Shown: one piece after another, positions 1 to 8,644 of the stretch
Layout of the letters: each line of letters opens with the position of its first letter
Position numbering within the stretch: the first letter of the stretch is position 1
NCBI GenBank assembly: GCA_052034005.1
Contig: JBPOJB010000002.1
Coordinates: forward strand, 124,001-188,000
From: JAAYDI01 sp052034005
GTDB lineage: Bacteria > Planctomycetota > Planctomycetia > Pirellulales > Pirellulaceae
Direction: 5' to 3'
Length of the DNA stretch: 64,000 bases
Translations under genes and position numbers: made by a program
Notes under the pieces: generated by a model
What the model saw: the letters and a program-made list of their open reading frames with translations, nothing else
Database searches by the model: none
Told to the model about the DNA's origin: nothing

Positions 1-100
1 TCCGGCCCTCTTCTCGACAACAGTATGCTTCTGGTTTTCAACCTGTTTTCCCTTGATCTATCACACGGGCCGTGCCCCGGCTCGAGGCGATCGGTTTACG

Positions 101-2173
101 ATGTCACGGATGGCTCGGTGGCGAGACCTGCTCTTCCCTGTCGGGATGATCACCAGCGTGTTGGTGATCCTTGTCCCGCTGCCGACGTTCCTCTTGGACA
201 TCCTGCTTTCGGCCAACATCACGATCGCGATCATCGTATTGCTCACCACGATCTACGTCCGGACGCCGCTGGAGTTCAGCATCTTTCCATCGCTCCTGCT
301 GGCCACGACCCTGGGGCGTCTGGTGCTGAACGTCGCATCGACACGTCTGATCCTGACGCGTGCGGAGACGGACGGGTTATCGGCGGCGGGCGAGGTGATC
401 CACAGTTTCGGCGAGTTCGTGGCCGGCGACCGTGTCGTGGTCGGTTTGATCATGTTCGTGATCATCGTGGTGATCCAGTTTGTGGTGATCACGAAAGGTG
501 CGACGCGGATCAGCGAAGTGGCGGCGCGGTTTGCGTTGGATGGGATGCCCGGCCGCCAGATGGCGATCGACGCGGACCTGAACGCCGGGGTGATCGACGA
601 GAAGGAAGCGCAGCGCCGGCGCAACGAGATCACGTTGCAGGCGGACTTCTACGGCGCGATGGACGGTGCGAGCAAATTCGTGCGCGGCGATGCGATTGCC
701 GGCATCATCATCACGCTCATCAACATCATGGGCGGCCTGGTCATTGGCGTGTGGCAGGCGGGGATGGGCTTTGCCGAGGCGGGGGCCCTGTTCACGAAGC
801 TGACGATCGGCGACGGGCTGGTCAGCCAGGTCCCGGCTTTCCTGATCTCGCTGGCGGCCGGCCTGCTGATCACGCGCAGCACGCAGAAGTCCAATTTGCC
901 GAGCGACTTCGTGCAGCAGCTGTTGTCGCGGCCCCAGGCGTTGGCGGTCGCGGGCGGTTTCCTGGTCGTCCTGATCTTCACGAATCTGCCGCGTGGCCCG
1001 CTGATGACGTTAGGTACCGGCTGTTGCGCGCTGGCGGTCCTGCTCTCGAGGCACAAGCGCCGCGAAGCCGCGGACGCGGCCACCAAGGCCCGTGCGGACG
1101 CCGAGAAGGCGAGGAAACCGGACGATCGGATCGAGGACTTCCTGGCCGTGGATCCGATGGAAATCGAGATCGGCGTGGGCCTGATCCGGCTGGCCGACCC
1201 CAGCCGCGGCGGCGACTTGCTGCCGCGGATCACGGGCGTGCGGCAGGCCGTGGCGGCCGACATCGGAATCGTCCTGCCCAAGGTGCGGATCCGCGACAAC
1301 ATGCGGTTGGGCGAGAACCACTACCGCATCAAGATTGCCAACAATCCGGTCGCCGAAGGACTGATCCACCCCGACCGGCTGCTGGCGATGGATTCCGGCC
1401 TGACCAGCGGCGTCGTGTCGGGCGAGCCGACCCGCGATCCCGCGTTCCAGCAGCCGGCCGTCTGGATCGAGCCGGCGGTGCGTGACCGGGCGGAGATGTT
1501 GGGCTACACGCCCGTGGAGCCGGCTGCGGTGCTGGCTACGCACCTGCAGGAGGTCGTGCGCCGACACGCCGACGAACTGCTGACGCGCGACGCGACCAAA
1601 CACCTGATCGACGAACTCAAACGGGTCGCGCCGGCCGTGGTCGACGAGTTGATCCCCGGCCTGATGAAGCTCGGGGATGTGCAGCAGGTGCTGCAGCTGC
1701 TGTTGCGCGAACAGGTGCCGATCCGACAACTCAGCATGATCCTGGAGACGCTGGGCGATCATGCGTCGCGCACCAAGGACCCGATCTGGCTGACCGAATA
1801 CGTGCGACACCGGTTGGCGCGGACCCTCTGCACCCGCTTGCGCGACAGTGAAAACCGGCTGTACGTCGTCACGCTCGACCCGGCGTTGGAGGAGCGGATC
1901 GCGGCCGGCATCGAGCACAACGAGCGCGGCCTGTTCATCCGCATGTCACCCCAGGCGGTGGAGACCACGTGCGGGCTGATCGCAGCCGCCGTCAGCACGC
2001 TCACCCAGGGCCACCATCCGCCGGTCGTGCTGGTCAGCCCGCAGATTCGACCGGGCCTCAAGCAACTGACGGCCGCCAACCTGCCGAACCTGCATGTGCT
2101 GAGCTACAACGAAATGACGCGCGACACGCAAATCGAGTCGGTCGCGATTGTCAACGATGCGACGGGACGCTAG
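101..2173 (+). CDS. flhA: Flagellar export gate protein FlhA
   Basis: FlhA is the large inner-membrane component of the flagellar type III export gate and its cytoplasmic domain docks export chaperones. The N-terminal third is strongly hydrophobic with several membrane helices, starting at about residue 8 (LLFPVGMITSVLVILVPLP), and carries the family-typical stretch FAIFPSLLL-like 'FSIFPSLLLATTLGRLVLNV'. The C-terminal half is the soluble domain, with the typical 'VLSYNE' near the end. The start at 101 (MSRMARW) gives 690 residues, normal for the family, and has GAGGCG about 12 bases upstream; an in-frame ATG at 53 would add 16 residues without a better site. It heads a co-directional block with flhF and flhG. 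Its stop codon lies in a 12-base tandem repeat. The family assignment is firm. Confidence 0.96.
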   Translation: MSRMARWRDLLFPVGMITSVLVILVPLPTFLLDILLSANITIAIIVLLTTIYVRTPLEFSIFPSLLLATTLGRLVLNVASTRLILTRAETDGLSAAGEVIHSFGEFVAGDRVVVGLIMFVIIVVIQFVVITKGATRISEVAARFALDGMPGRQMAIDADLNAGVIDEKEAQRRRNEITLQADFYGAMDGASKFVRGDAIAGIIITLINIMGGLVIGVWQAGMGFAEAGALFTKLTIGDGLVSQVPAFLISLAAGLLITRSTQKSNLPSDFVQQLLSRPQALAVAGGFLVVLIFTNLPRGPLMTLGTGCCALAVLLSRHKRREAADAATKARADAEKARKPDDRIEDFLAVDPMEIEIGVGLIRLADPSRGGDLLPRITGVRQAVAADIGIVLPKVRIRDNMRLGENHYRIKIANNPVAEGLIHPDRLLAMDSGLTSGVVSGEPTRDPAFQQPAVWIEPAVRDRAEMLGYTPVEPAAVLATHLQEVVRRHADELLTRDATKHLIDELKRVAPAVVDELIPGLMKLGDVQQVLQLLLREQVPIRQLSMILETLGDHASRTKDPIWLTEYVRHRLARTLCTRLRDSENRLYVVTLDPALEERIAAGIEHNERGLFIRMSPQAVETTCGLIAAAVSTLTQGHHPPVVLVSPQIRPGLKQLTAANLPNLHVLSYNEMTRDTQIESVAIVNDATGR

Positions 2174-2201
2174 ACGAGACGCTAGACGAGACGCTAGACG
2201 A
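2166..2201. repeat. Three perfect copies of a 12-base repeat overlapping the flhA stop
   Basis: The unit GACGCTAGACGA occurs three times in direct tandem (2166-2177, 2178-2189, 2190-2201). The first copy contains the flhA stop TAG at 2171-2173. Because the unit is a multiple of three, each further copy repeats TAG in the same frame (2183, 2195). Confidence 0.9.
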
Positions 2202-2264
2202 TAGGCCACAGACCACAGGCAACAGGCAGCAGACGATAGCAGACCATCCTTGGAAGGAGCGACC

Positions 2265-3470
2265 ATGGACGTCAAGACGTATCGAGCCCGATCGATGCAG
2301 GAAGCCCTTCAGCTGGTACGTCAGGATCTCGGGTCCCACGCCTCCGTGTTGCACACGCGGGAGTTGCGTGGCGGGCTCTGGCAGCGCTTGCGCGGCGTCC
2401 GGCAGGTCGAAGTCACCGCGTCGGCCACGATCCAGGTGCCCAGCCGGTTCGCGGGCGCCGCCGAGTCGGCGTCGGCGGCGCGGGGCGACCACGTTGAGGG
2501 GGCGGCGGCACAGCCGGTAGGCTGCAGCGCGGCCTCGGCAACGCCCATCCCCCCGGCTCACGAACAGGACTTCCGCGCCCAGTTCCGCCGGGACTTGCGC
2601 TGCCAGGCGGACGACTTGCCGTCGATGGTGGAGGACTTGTGTCAGCGCCGCGCGACCGGGGCGACCCAGGAGCTGCCCACGTCCCTGTTCCACCTGTTTA
2701 CCGACCTGATCGACGCGGAAGTCAGCGAGCAGTTGGCGCGCGGGCTGATCGAGCGGCTGCGCCAGAGCGTGGACGTGCGCGACCTGGACGACCACGTGCT
2801 GCTCAAAGCGCGTCTGGCCCGCATGGTCGAAGAGGAGATCCAGGTGACCGGCCCGTTGCGCATCACGCCGGGCCGCCGCCGGCTGGTGGCGCTGGTCGGC
2901 CCAACGGGCGTGGGGAAGACCACGACGATCGCGAAGCTGGCGGGCAACTTCCACTTGCGCGAGCGGCGGCGCGTCGGGCTGATCACCGTCGACACCTACC
3001 GGATCGCCGCGGTCGAGCAGCTGCGGACCTACGCGGACATCATCGACCTGCCGATGGAAGTCGTCTCCACGCCGCGCGAGATGCGTCAAGCGGTCGCGCG
3101 CCTGGCCGAGCTCGACCTGATCCTGATGGACACGGCCGGGCGCAGCCCGCGGGACGAGGTGAAGATCCAGGAGCTGCGCAGCATGCTCTCCGAGGCGGCG
3201 GCCGATGAAGTGCATCTGGTCCTCAGCAGTGTCAACAGTCTCGAGAACCTCAAGAAGACGGCCCAGCATTTCGCGGGGGTCGGCGTGACGGCACTGGTGC
3301 TGACCAAGCTGGATGAGGCCACGGGGCTCGGCAACCTGATCCCGTTGCTGGGCAGCTGTCGCCTGCCGCTGAGCTACGTGACCCATGGCCAGAACGTCCC
3401 CGACGACATCGCGGCGGCCGACCGCCGCCGACTGACGCGCACCATCCTGGGCATCGAGGCCACGAACTGA
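2265..3470 (+). CDS. flhF: Flagellar SRP-type GTPase FlhF
   Basis: FlhF is an SRP/FtsY-family GTPase that positions new flagella, usually with FlhG. The N-terminus (MDVKTYRARSMQEALQLVRQDLG) is the typical FlhF basic domain. The G domain has the P-loop GPTGVGKTTTIAKLAG at about residues 211-226, the DTYRIAAVEQLRTYA segment, the G3 motif DTAGR and the G4 motif TKLDE. ATG at 2265 is chosen because GGAAGGAGC ends about four bases upstream; the ATG at 2250 precedes that ribosome site. The gene lies between flhA and flhG, the usual flagellar order. At 401 residues the length is normal. Confidence 0.96.
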   Translation: MDVKTYRARSMQEALQLVRQDLGSHASVLHTRELRGGLWQRLRGVRQVEVTASATIQVPSRFAGAAESASAARGDHVEGAAAQPVGCSAASATPIPPAHEQDFRAQFRRDLRCQADDLPSMVEDLCQRRATGATQELPTSLFHLFTDLIDAEVSEQLARGLIERLRQSVDVRDLDDHVLLKARLARMVEEEIQVTGPLRITPGRRRLVALVGPTGVGKTTTIAKLAGNFHLRERRRVGLITVDTYRIAAVEQLRTYADIIDLPMEVVSTPREMRQAVARLAELDLILMDTAGRSPRDEVKIQELRSMLSEAAADEVHLVLSSVNSLENLKKTAQHFAGVGVTALVLTKLDEATGLGNLIPLLGSCRLPLSYVTHGQNVPDDIAAADRRRLTRTILGIEATN

Positions 3471-3482
3471 GGCGAGGACGCG

Positions 3483-4325
3483 ATGGTGGATCAAGCTGCT
3501 GAACTCCGGAACCTGGTCTCTCAAGCCGGCCGCGAGGCCCCTGCGCCGGGCAGCCCGCGGCCGCGCGTGATCGTCTTCTCGGGCGGCAAGGGGGGCGTGG
3601 GCGTGACGACCTTGGCGATCAACGTCGCGATCTGCCTGGTGGACCAGGGCCTGCGTGTCGTGCTGGTCGACGCCGACCTGTGCCGAGCCGACGTGGCCAC
3701 GCTCTGCCGACTGCCCGAACGGGGCCACGTGGGCGACATTCTGTCGGCGCGGCGCGACATCCACGAAGTGCTCGAACGCGGCCCGGGCGGGATCCTGATC
3801 GTGCCCGGCGTCTGGGCGCCCGACCACGAGATCCCGTTCAGCCATCACGCCCAGCACCGGTTGGTGCGGCAGATCCAGTCGCTCGGGCGACACGCCGATA
3901 TCGTGCTGATCGACGTCGGCAGCACGTCGGTCGACATCGTGCATCGGTTCTGGCTCGCTGCCGACGATGTGGCCCTCGTCACGACCCCCGACGCGGTCTC
4001 GGTGATGGACTGCTATGCCACCCTCAAGGCGGTCCTGGCCAGCGGCGCCGTGCCGGACATCCTGCGCCTGATCGTCAACAAGGTCCGCGACCAGGCGGAG
4101 GGCGAGGATGTGCACCGCCGGATTGACCAGTCGGCGCGCCGGTTCCTGCAGCGTCGCATCACGCTGCTGGGCAGCGTGGCCGTGGATCCGCAGGTGGTCC
4201 GCGCGGCCGACCTGCCCCTGCCGTTGATGCTCGGCGCGCCCGATGCGCCCGCGGCCCACGCGATCGCGGCGATCGCCAGCGCGCTGGCGGCCACCCACAT
4301 CCACACCATCCGCTCGGCGGCCTGA
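3483..4325 (+). CDS. flhG: MinD/ParA-like flagellar number regulator FlhG
   Basis: A MinD-type ATPase directly after flhF, 12 bases downstream, which makes it FlhG (YlxH, FleN), the ATPase partner that limits flagellar number. The deviant Walker A region is at residues 34-43 and reads GGKGGVGVTT: the signature lysine of KGG is present (K36), but the P-loop lysine is valine (V41, codon GTG at 3603). A Walker A' motif follows (VVLVDADLCRADVATL), then IVLIDVGS as Walker B. At 280 residues the length is normal, and there is no obvious membrane-targeting amphipathic tail as in MinD. The altered P-loop raises the question of whether it cycles like a normal FlhG. Confidence 0.9.
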   Translation: MVDQAAELRNLVSQAGREAPAPGSPRPRVIVFSGGKGGVGVTTLAINVAICLVDQGLRVVLVDADLCRADVATLCRLPERGHVGDILSARRDIHEVLERGPGGILIVPGVWAPDHEIPFSHHAQHRLVRQIQSLGRHADIVLIDVGSTSVDIVHRFWLAADDVALVTTPDAVSVMDCYATLKAVLASGAVPDILRLIVNKVRDQAEGEDVHRRIDQSARRFLQRRITLLGSVAVDPQVVRAADLPLPLMLGAPDAPAAHAIAAIASALAATHIHTIRSAA

Positions 4326-4495
4326 CGGAGGCCTCCCGATGGCGCACGCATGGAAACAGGAGGAATACGAAGAAGCCGGTTTTTCGATTGATCCTGATGC
4401 CAGCCCCCGTCCGATACTGAAGTCAGGCGCGGGTGCACCACCGGCCGTTAAACTGGATGGTTTGGTGCGACTCTGCGGGGAAGCTGGGGTAAAAG

Positions 4496-4777
4496 ATGGG
4501 GCGCACGTACGCGGGGATCTTGGGCCTTGTGGCGTTCGGCACCGTGATCGCCCGATCCCTCCTGCGCGGCGGCAACGTAGATACGACACTGATGACGGCT
4601 TGCGGCGCGTTGTTCGCCTTCGCGGCCCTGGGATACATCATCGGCTCCATTGCGGAAAGGACTATTGTCGAGGCGATCGAGATTCAATTCCATGCCCGCT
4701 GGCAGGCCCTGGAATCGGCCGACCAGCCGGCAGACACGCTCGGTCCTTCAGCGAGCAGACCGGACGCGGCGGCATGA
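4496..4777 (+). CDS. Small two-helix membrane protein in the flagellar block
   Basis: This 93-residue protein is not assigned to a named family. Residues about 5-21 (YAGILGLVAFGTVIARS) and 31-50 (LMTACGALFAFAALGYIIGS) are hydrophobic and should form two membrane helices. An acidic cytoplasmic-looking helix follows (AERTIVEAIEIQFHARWQAL) and a disordered tail. The start at 4496 sits just after an in-frame TAA at 4490-4492 with G-rich sequence (GGGGAAGCTGGGG) upstream. Its place between flhG and fliA suggests a flagellar accessory role, but nothing in the sequence proves it. The 170 bases before it hold a second possible start at 4339 (see findings). Confidence 0.6.
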   Translation: MGRTYAGILGLVAFGTVIARSLLRGGNVDTTLMTACGALFAFAALGYIIGSIAERTIVEAIEIQFHARWQALESADQPADTLGPSASRPDAAA

Positions 4778-4879
4778 CGCCCGGCGTCACTCGGCTCGGC
4801 ACGCGCCTCGGGCGAGGATCGGAGACGGAACTCACGCGTTTAGCCGCCGCGGGCGGCAGGATGGATCACGGAGGATTGC

Positions 4880-5713
4880 ATGGCCACGACCATTGCACCC
4901 AAGGATGCGGCGATCGACGCACCCAAGGACGCAACCACGGACGCGAGCAAAGACGATATCCAGGAAATCTGGCGACGATACAAGGCGGACCGCAGCCGCA
5001 AGGATCTTCGCAACCGGCTGGTCGAACGCTACTTGCCGCTGGTCAAGTACAACGGCGAACGGATCTGGGCACGGCTGCCGGAAGGGGTCGAGCTGGATGA
5101 CCTGATCTCAGCCGGCGTGTTCGGCCTGATGGACGCGATTGACGCGTTCGACCTGTCGCGCGGCGTCAAGTTCGAGACCTATTGTGTGCCCCGCATTCGC
5201 GGAGCCATGCTCGACGAACTGCGGACCATGGACTGGGTGCCGCGACTCGTCCGTTCGAAGGCCAGCCGGCTGGCGGAGGCCACCAAGGCGTTGGAAGCCC
5301 GGCTGGGCCGCCCGCCCACCGAACGCGAGCTGGCCGAGCATATGAATCTGAGCGTCCAAGAGCTGGAAAAGATGATGCTCGACGCCAACGCCGTGAACCT
5401 GATCAGCCTGAACAAGAAGTGGTACGAGACCGACAGCTACAAGGACGTCCGGGAAATCGACATCCTGGAGGACAAGAAGGGCGAAGACCCCACCCGCCGC
5501 ATCCAAAAGAACGACTTGATGCGGCTCGTCACCAAGGGGCTCAATCGCAATGAGCGGCTGATCATCATCCTCTATTACTACGAAGAACTCACGATGAAGG
5601 AGATCGGCGCCACGCTGGACCTGAGCGAGAGCCGCGTGAGCCAGATGCACAGCAGCATCGTCCAGCGTCTCCAGGCGCAGCTGTGCCGCCGGCGGCCCGA
5701 GTTCGGCACCTGA
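4880..5713 (+). CDS. fliA: Flagellar sigma factor 28 (FliA)
   Basis: A sigma-70 family factor of the FliA/WhiG/SigD group that directs RNA polymerase to late flagellar genes. Region 2 is clear (RYLPLVKYNGERIWARLPEG, then DLISAGVFGLMDAIDAFD and FETYCVPRIRGAMLDELR); region 3 follows (LEARLGRPPTERELAEHM); region 4 has the helix-turn-helix ELTMKEIGATLDLSESRVSQMHSS. An extra lysine- and aspartate-rich N-terminal arm of about 25 residues precedes it. The ribosome site ACGGAGGA lies about four bases before ATG 4880. It should be inhibited by the FlgM encoded at 17.1 kb, which is not in this operon. Confidence 0.95.
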   Translation: MATTIAPKDAAIDAPKDATTDASKDDIQEIWRRYKADRSRKDLRNRLVERYLPLVKYNGERIWARLPEGVELDDLISAGVFGLMDAIDAFDLSRGVKFETYCVPRIRGAMLDELRTMDWVPRLVRSKASRLAEATKALEARLGRPPTERELAEHMNLSVQELEKMMLDANAVNLISLNKKWYETDSYKDVREIDILEDKKGEDPTRRIQKNDLMRLVTKGLNRNERLIIILYYYEELTMKEIGATLDLSESRVSQMHSSIVQRLQAQLCRRRPEFGT

Positions 5714-5933
5714 CCGACGCCTGCCGGGCCGGGAGACCGCCCTTCGCGCAACAGCCCGCCGGGGCCGACCGCCCCGCCACGTGGACGGCCTGCGCAGCGA
5801 TCGCTGCGGAGGCCGTTTCCGTTGGCCCGGCCGATCGCTCATTCGCAGCCGGCCGATTCTCTGGTATCCTGGAAGGCCGAGCCGGGGGCGTCGGCCCGAT
5901 CGGTGACGACTCACGCCAGGAGGAAGCGGACGG

Positions 5934-6923
5934 ATGGGCGACAAACAGAGCAAGGCCAAGGCGGCCCGCTGGGTGGGATTCGACCTGGGCGGCACCAAGA
6001 TCATGGCCGCCGTATTCGACCACTCGTTCAAGATCCTGGGCCAGAAGCGCCGCAAGACGCGCGACAACAGCGGGCAGAAGGTGACCATCGACCGGATCCG
6101 GGAGACGATCGAGCAGGCGTTGGCCGTGGCCCAGGTCGATCGCAAGGAGCTGGGCGGGATCGGGATCGGCTGTCCCGGCCCGGTGGACCCGGAAAAAGGG
6201 GTCGTCCTGGAGGCCTCCAATCTCGGTTGGAAGAATGTCGACCTGCGGCGGCCGTTGCAGGACGCGTTCGGGGTCGACGTGTCCGTGGTCAACGATGTGG
6301 ATGCCGGCGTGTACGCGGAGAACCGGTTCGGGGCGGCGCGCGGGGCCCGTACGGTCGTGGGCATCTTCCCGGGCACCGGGGTCGGCGGCGGCTGTGTGTA
6401 CAACGGCGAGATCATCCAGGGCAAGAACATCACCTGCATGGAGATCGGCCATATGGAGGTCATGCCGGGTGGCGGGCTGTGCGGCTGTGGGCAACGCGGC
6501 TGCCTGGAGACCGTCGCGAGTCGGCTGTCGATCTCGGCAGAGGTGGCCAAGGCGGACTTCCGGTCGCAGATCAAGAAGCAGCGGCCGGGCACGGACCTGG
6601 CCGAGATCCGCAGCGGGATCCTGGGCACGGCGATCAAGGCGGGCGACGAGACGGTGAACCAGATTGTCCGCCGGGCGGCGCAGCAGATCGGCGTCGCGCT
6701 GGCCAACGTCATCCACCTGCTGGCACCGGATATCGTCGTGCTCGGCGGCGGCCTGGTGCAGGCGATGCCCGACCTGTTCATTGCCGAGGTGTCGGAGACT
6801 GCCCGGGGTCGCGTGATGAAATCCTTCCGGAACACGTTCCGGGTCGTGGCGGCGAAATTGGAGGATGATGCGACGGTCATGGGGGCGGCCGCCTGGGCCT
6901 GTCATCAGCGCGGGCGGCCCTGA
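5934..6923 (+). CDS. ROK-family sugar kinase (glucokinase-like)
   Basis: ROK proteins phosphorylate glucose, fructose or N-acetyl sugars with ATP, or act as repressors when fused to a DNA-binding domain. There is no such domain here, so this should be an enzyme. Visible are the ATP-binding GFDLGGTKIMAAVFD near the N-terminus, the substrate segment GIGCPGPVDPEKG, the catalytic aspartate region VVNDVDAGVYAENRFGAARG, the second phosphate motif GIFPGTGVGGG, and the ROK zinc site EIGHMEV...CGCGQRGCLE. The start at 5934 follows the site AGGAGGAAGCGG. At 329 residues the length is normal. The exact sugar cannot be read from the sequence. It is preceded by about 220 bases after fliA, so it is probably an independent unit. 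Confidence 0.92.
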   Translation: MGDKQSKAKAARWVGFDLGGTKIMAAVFDHSFKILGQKRRKTRDNSGQKVTIDRIRETIEQALAVAQVDRKELGGIGIGCPGPVDPEKGVVLEASNLGWKNVDLRRPLQDAFGVDVSVVNDVDAGVYAENRFGAARGARTVVGIFPGTGVGGGCVYNGEIIQGKNITCMEIGHMEVMPGGGLCGCGQRGCLETVASRLSISAEVAKADFRSQIKKQRPGTDLAEIRSGILGTAIKAGDETVNQIVRRAAQQIGVALANVIHLLAPDIVVLGGGLVQAMPDLFIAEVSETARGRVMKSFRNTFRVVAAKLEDDATVMGAAAWACHQRGRP

Positions 6924-7007
6924 CCCTCGGCACGCGGTGCACCGCGCGACCACCGGGGCCGTGGCGGCAGGCGGGCGAAGGTGCGAGCCAACTCATCGAG
7001 CAGACTC

Positions 7008-8588
7008 ATGGACGCGAAGACTCCCGACATGGCAGGCCACCTCCCACCGGCAGCCATCAAGACGGTGGCCGTGATCGACATCGGCGCGACCTCGATCCGC
7101 ATGGCCATCGGGGAGATCGGGGAGGCGGGCAGTGTCCGGACGCTGGAGACGCTCTCGCAGGCAGTCAGCCTGGGCAAGGATACCTTCTCGGACAACGTGA
7201 TCCGCAAGTCGACGATGGAGGAGTGCGTGCGCGTGTTGCGCGCCTACCGCCATGTCGTCGCGCAGTATCGCATCCAGATCCCCGACAACGTGCGGGTCGT
7301 GGCGACCAGCGCCGTGCGGGAAGCGCGCAATCGGCTGGCATTCATCGACCGCGTCTACATCGCGACAGGCCTGGTGGTCGACCCCATCGACGAGGCGGAA
7401 GTGAACCGGGTGACCTACCTCGGCGTCGAGCAGCACCTGCGGACGGAGCCGGCGTTGACCAGCGCCCGGACGATCGTGGTGGAGGTCGGGGGCGGGAGCA
7501 CCGAGCTGCTGTTGGTGGCCAACGGGAACGTCATTTCGGCCCACACCTTCCGGATCGGTTCATTGCGGCTGCGCAAAGCGCTGGAGTCCTACAACGCGCC
7601 GGCGGCGAAGGTACAGCAGGTGATGGCCAGTCGGATCCAGAGGATGGTGGACGAGGTGCGGGAGCAGGTGGTGGGCGACGAGCCGGTGGAGATGATCGCG
7701 TTGGGGGGCGACGTGCGGTTTGCAGCCGCCCAGTTGCTGCAGGACTGGCACCAGGACCAGCTCACCCGGCTGCCGGTCGCCGCGCTGGCCGACTTCACGT
7801 CCCGGCTGATCACCTTGTCGGACGACCGCATCGTGCACCGCTACCACCTGAGTTTTCCGGAAGCGGAGACGGTGGGTCCGGCCTTGTTGAGCTACGTGAT
7901 GCTGGCGCGGGGTCTGCAGCTGGAGCACGTGCTGGTCACCAACACGAATTTGCGAGACGGCCTGCTGCAGGAGATGGCGGTCGGCTCGGCGTGGACGCAA
8001 GAGTTCCGGCAGCAGATCATCCGGTCTGCGTTGAGCCTGGGGGCCAAGTACGCGTTTGACGAGGCGCACGCCCAGCACGTGGCCATGCTGGCCAGCCGGC
8101 TGTTCAGTCAGCTGCGGGACGAGCACAAATTGGACGCGCGTCACGAGGTCGTGTTGCACGTGGCGGCGCTGCTGCATGAAGTCGGCGCCTACGTCAGCAA
8201 CCGCAGCCTGCACAAGCATTCCATGTATCTGATCCGGCACAGCGAGGTGTTCGGGTTGGGGAAGCGCAACCTGCTGCTGGTGGCGTTGGTGGCGCGCTAT
8301 CACCGGCGTGCGTCGCCGCAGCCGATGCACGAGGGCTACGCGACACTGGGTCGCGACGAGCGGGTGGCGGTGGCGAAGCTGGCGGCGCTGCTGCGGGTGG
8401 CGGTCGCGCTGGACGAGTCGCGCAGCCAGCGGATCCACGACTTCACCTGCACCGTGGAACGCGCGCGACTCGTGATCTCGATCGCCCACGCGGAGGATCT
8501 GTCGCTCGAGCAGCTCGCGATCCAACAGAATGCCTGGCTGTTCGAGGAGGTGTTTGGCTTGCGCGTCCTGCTGCGGATCTCCCGCTGA
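7008..8588 (+). CDS. ppx: Exopolyphosphatase / guanosine pentaphosphatase (Ppx/GppA)
   Basis: Ppx/GppA enzymes release phosphate from polyphosphate chain ends or convert pppGpp to ppGpp. The actin-like ATPase fold shows VAVIDIGATSIRMAIGEIG near the start, the first switch region with VRVVATSAVREARNR, and the phosphate loop VEVGGGSTELLLV. The C-terminal third is an HD-type domain (VAALLHEVGAYVSNRSLHKHS...ALVARYHRR), as in the long Ppx form. The chosen start gives 526 residues; an in-frame ATG at 6981 would add nine. It is followed 56 bases later by ppk, so synthesis and breakdown of polyphosphate are encoded together. Which of the two substrates dominates is not visible. Confidence 0.93.
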   Translation: MDAKTPDMAGHLPPAAIKTVAVIDIGATSIRMAIGEIGEAGSVRTLETLSQAVSLGKDTFSDNVIRKSTMEECVRVLRAYRHVVAQYRIQIPDNVRVVATSAVREARNRLAFIDRVYIATGLVVDPIDEAEVNRVTYLGVEQHLRTEPALTSARTIVVEVGGGSTELLLVANGNVISAHTFRIGSLRLRKALESYNAPAAKVQQVMASRIQRMVDEVREQVVGDEPVEMIALGGDVRFAAAQLLQDWHQDQLTRLPVAALADFTSRLITLSDDRIVHRYHLSFPEAETVGPALLSYVMLARGLQLEHVLVTNTNLRDGLLQEMAVGSAWTQEFRQQIIRSALSLGAKYAFDEAHAQHVAMLASRLFSQLRDEHKLDARHEVVLHVAALLHEVGAYVSNRSLHKHSMYLIRHSEVFGLGKRNLLLVALVARYHRRASPQPMHEGYATLGRDERVAVAKLAALLRVAVALDESRSQRIHDFTCTVERARLVISIAHAEDLSLEQLAIQQNAWLFEEVFGLRVLLRISR

Positions 8589-8644
8589 CCGCGCCGCGCG
8601 CCATGGTGGTCTTGACGACACGATGATACGGGGCTGGCCTGGGT

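Noticed and set aside
25..1485. A 486-codon plus-strand frame at the start of the window
   Set aside because: It overlaps flhA in another frame and gives an Arg/Pro/Gly-rich product with no membrane segments.
2151..4589. An 812-codon open frame on the minus strand
   Set aside because: It runs antisense to flhF and flhG, whose motifs and ribosome sites are clear; long antisense frames are common in GC-rich genes. Its product is low-complexity (Arg, Gln, His, Asp).
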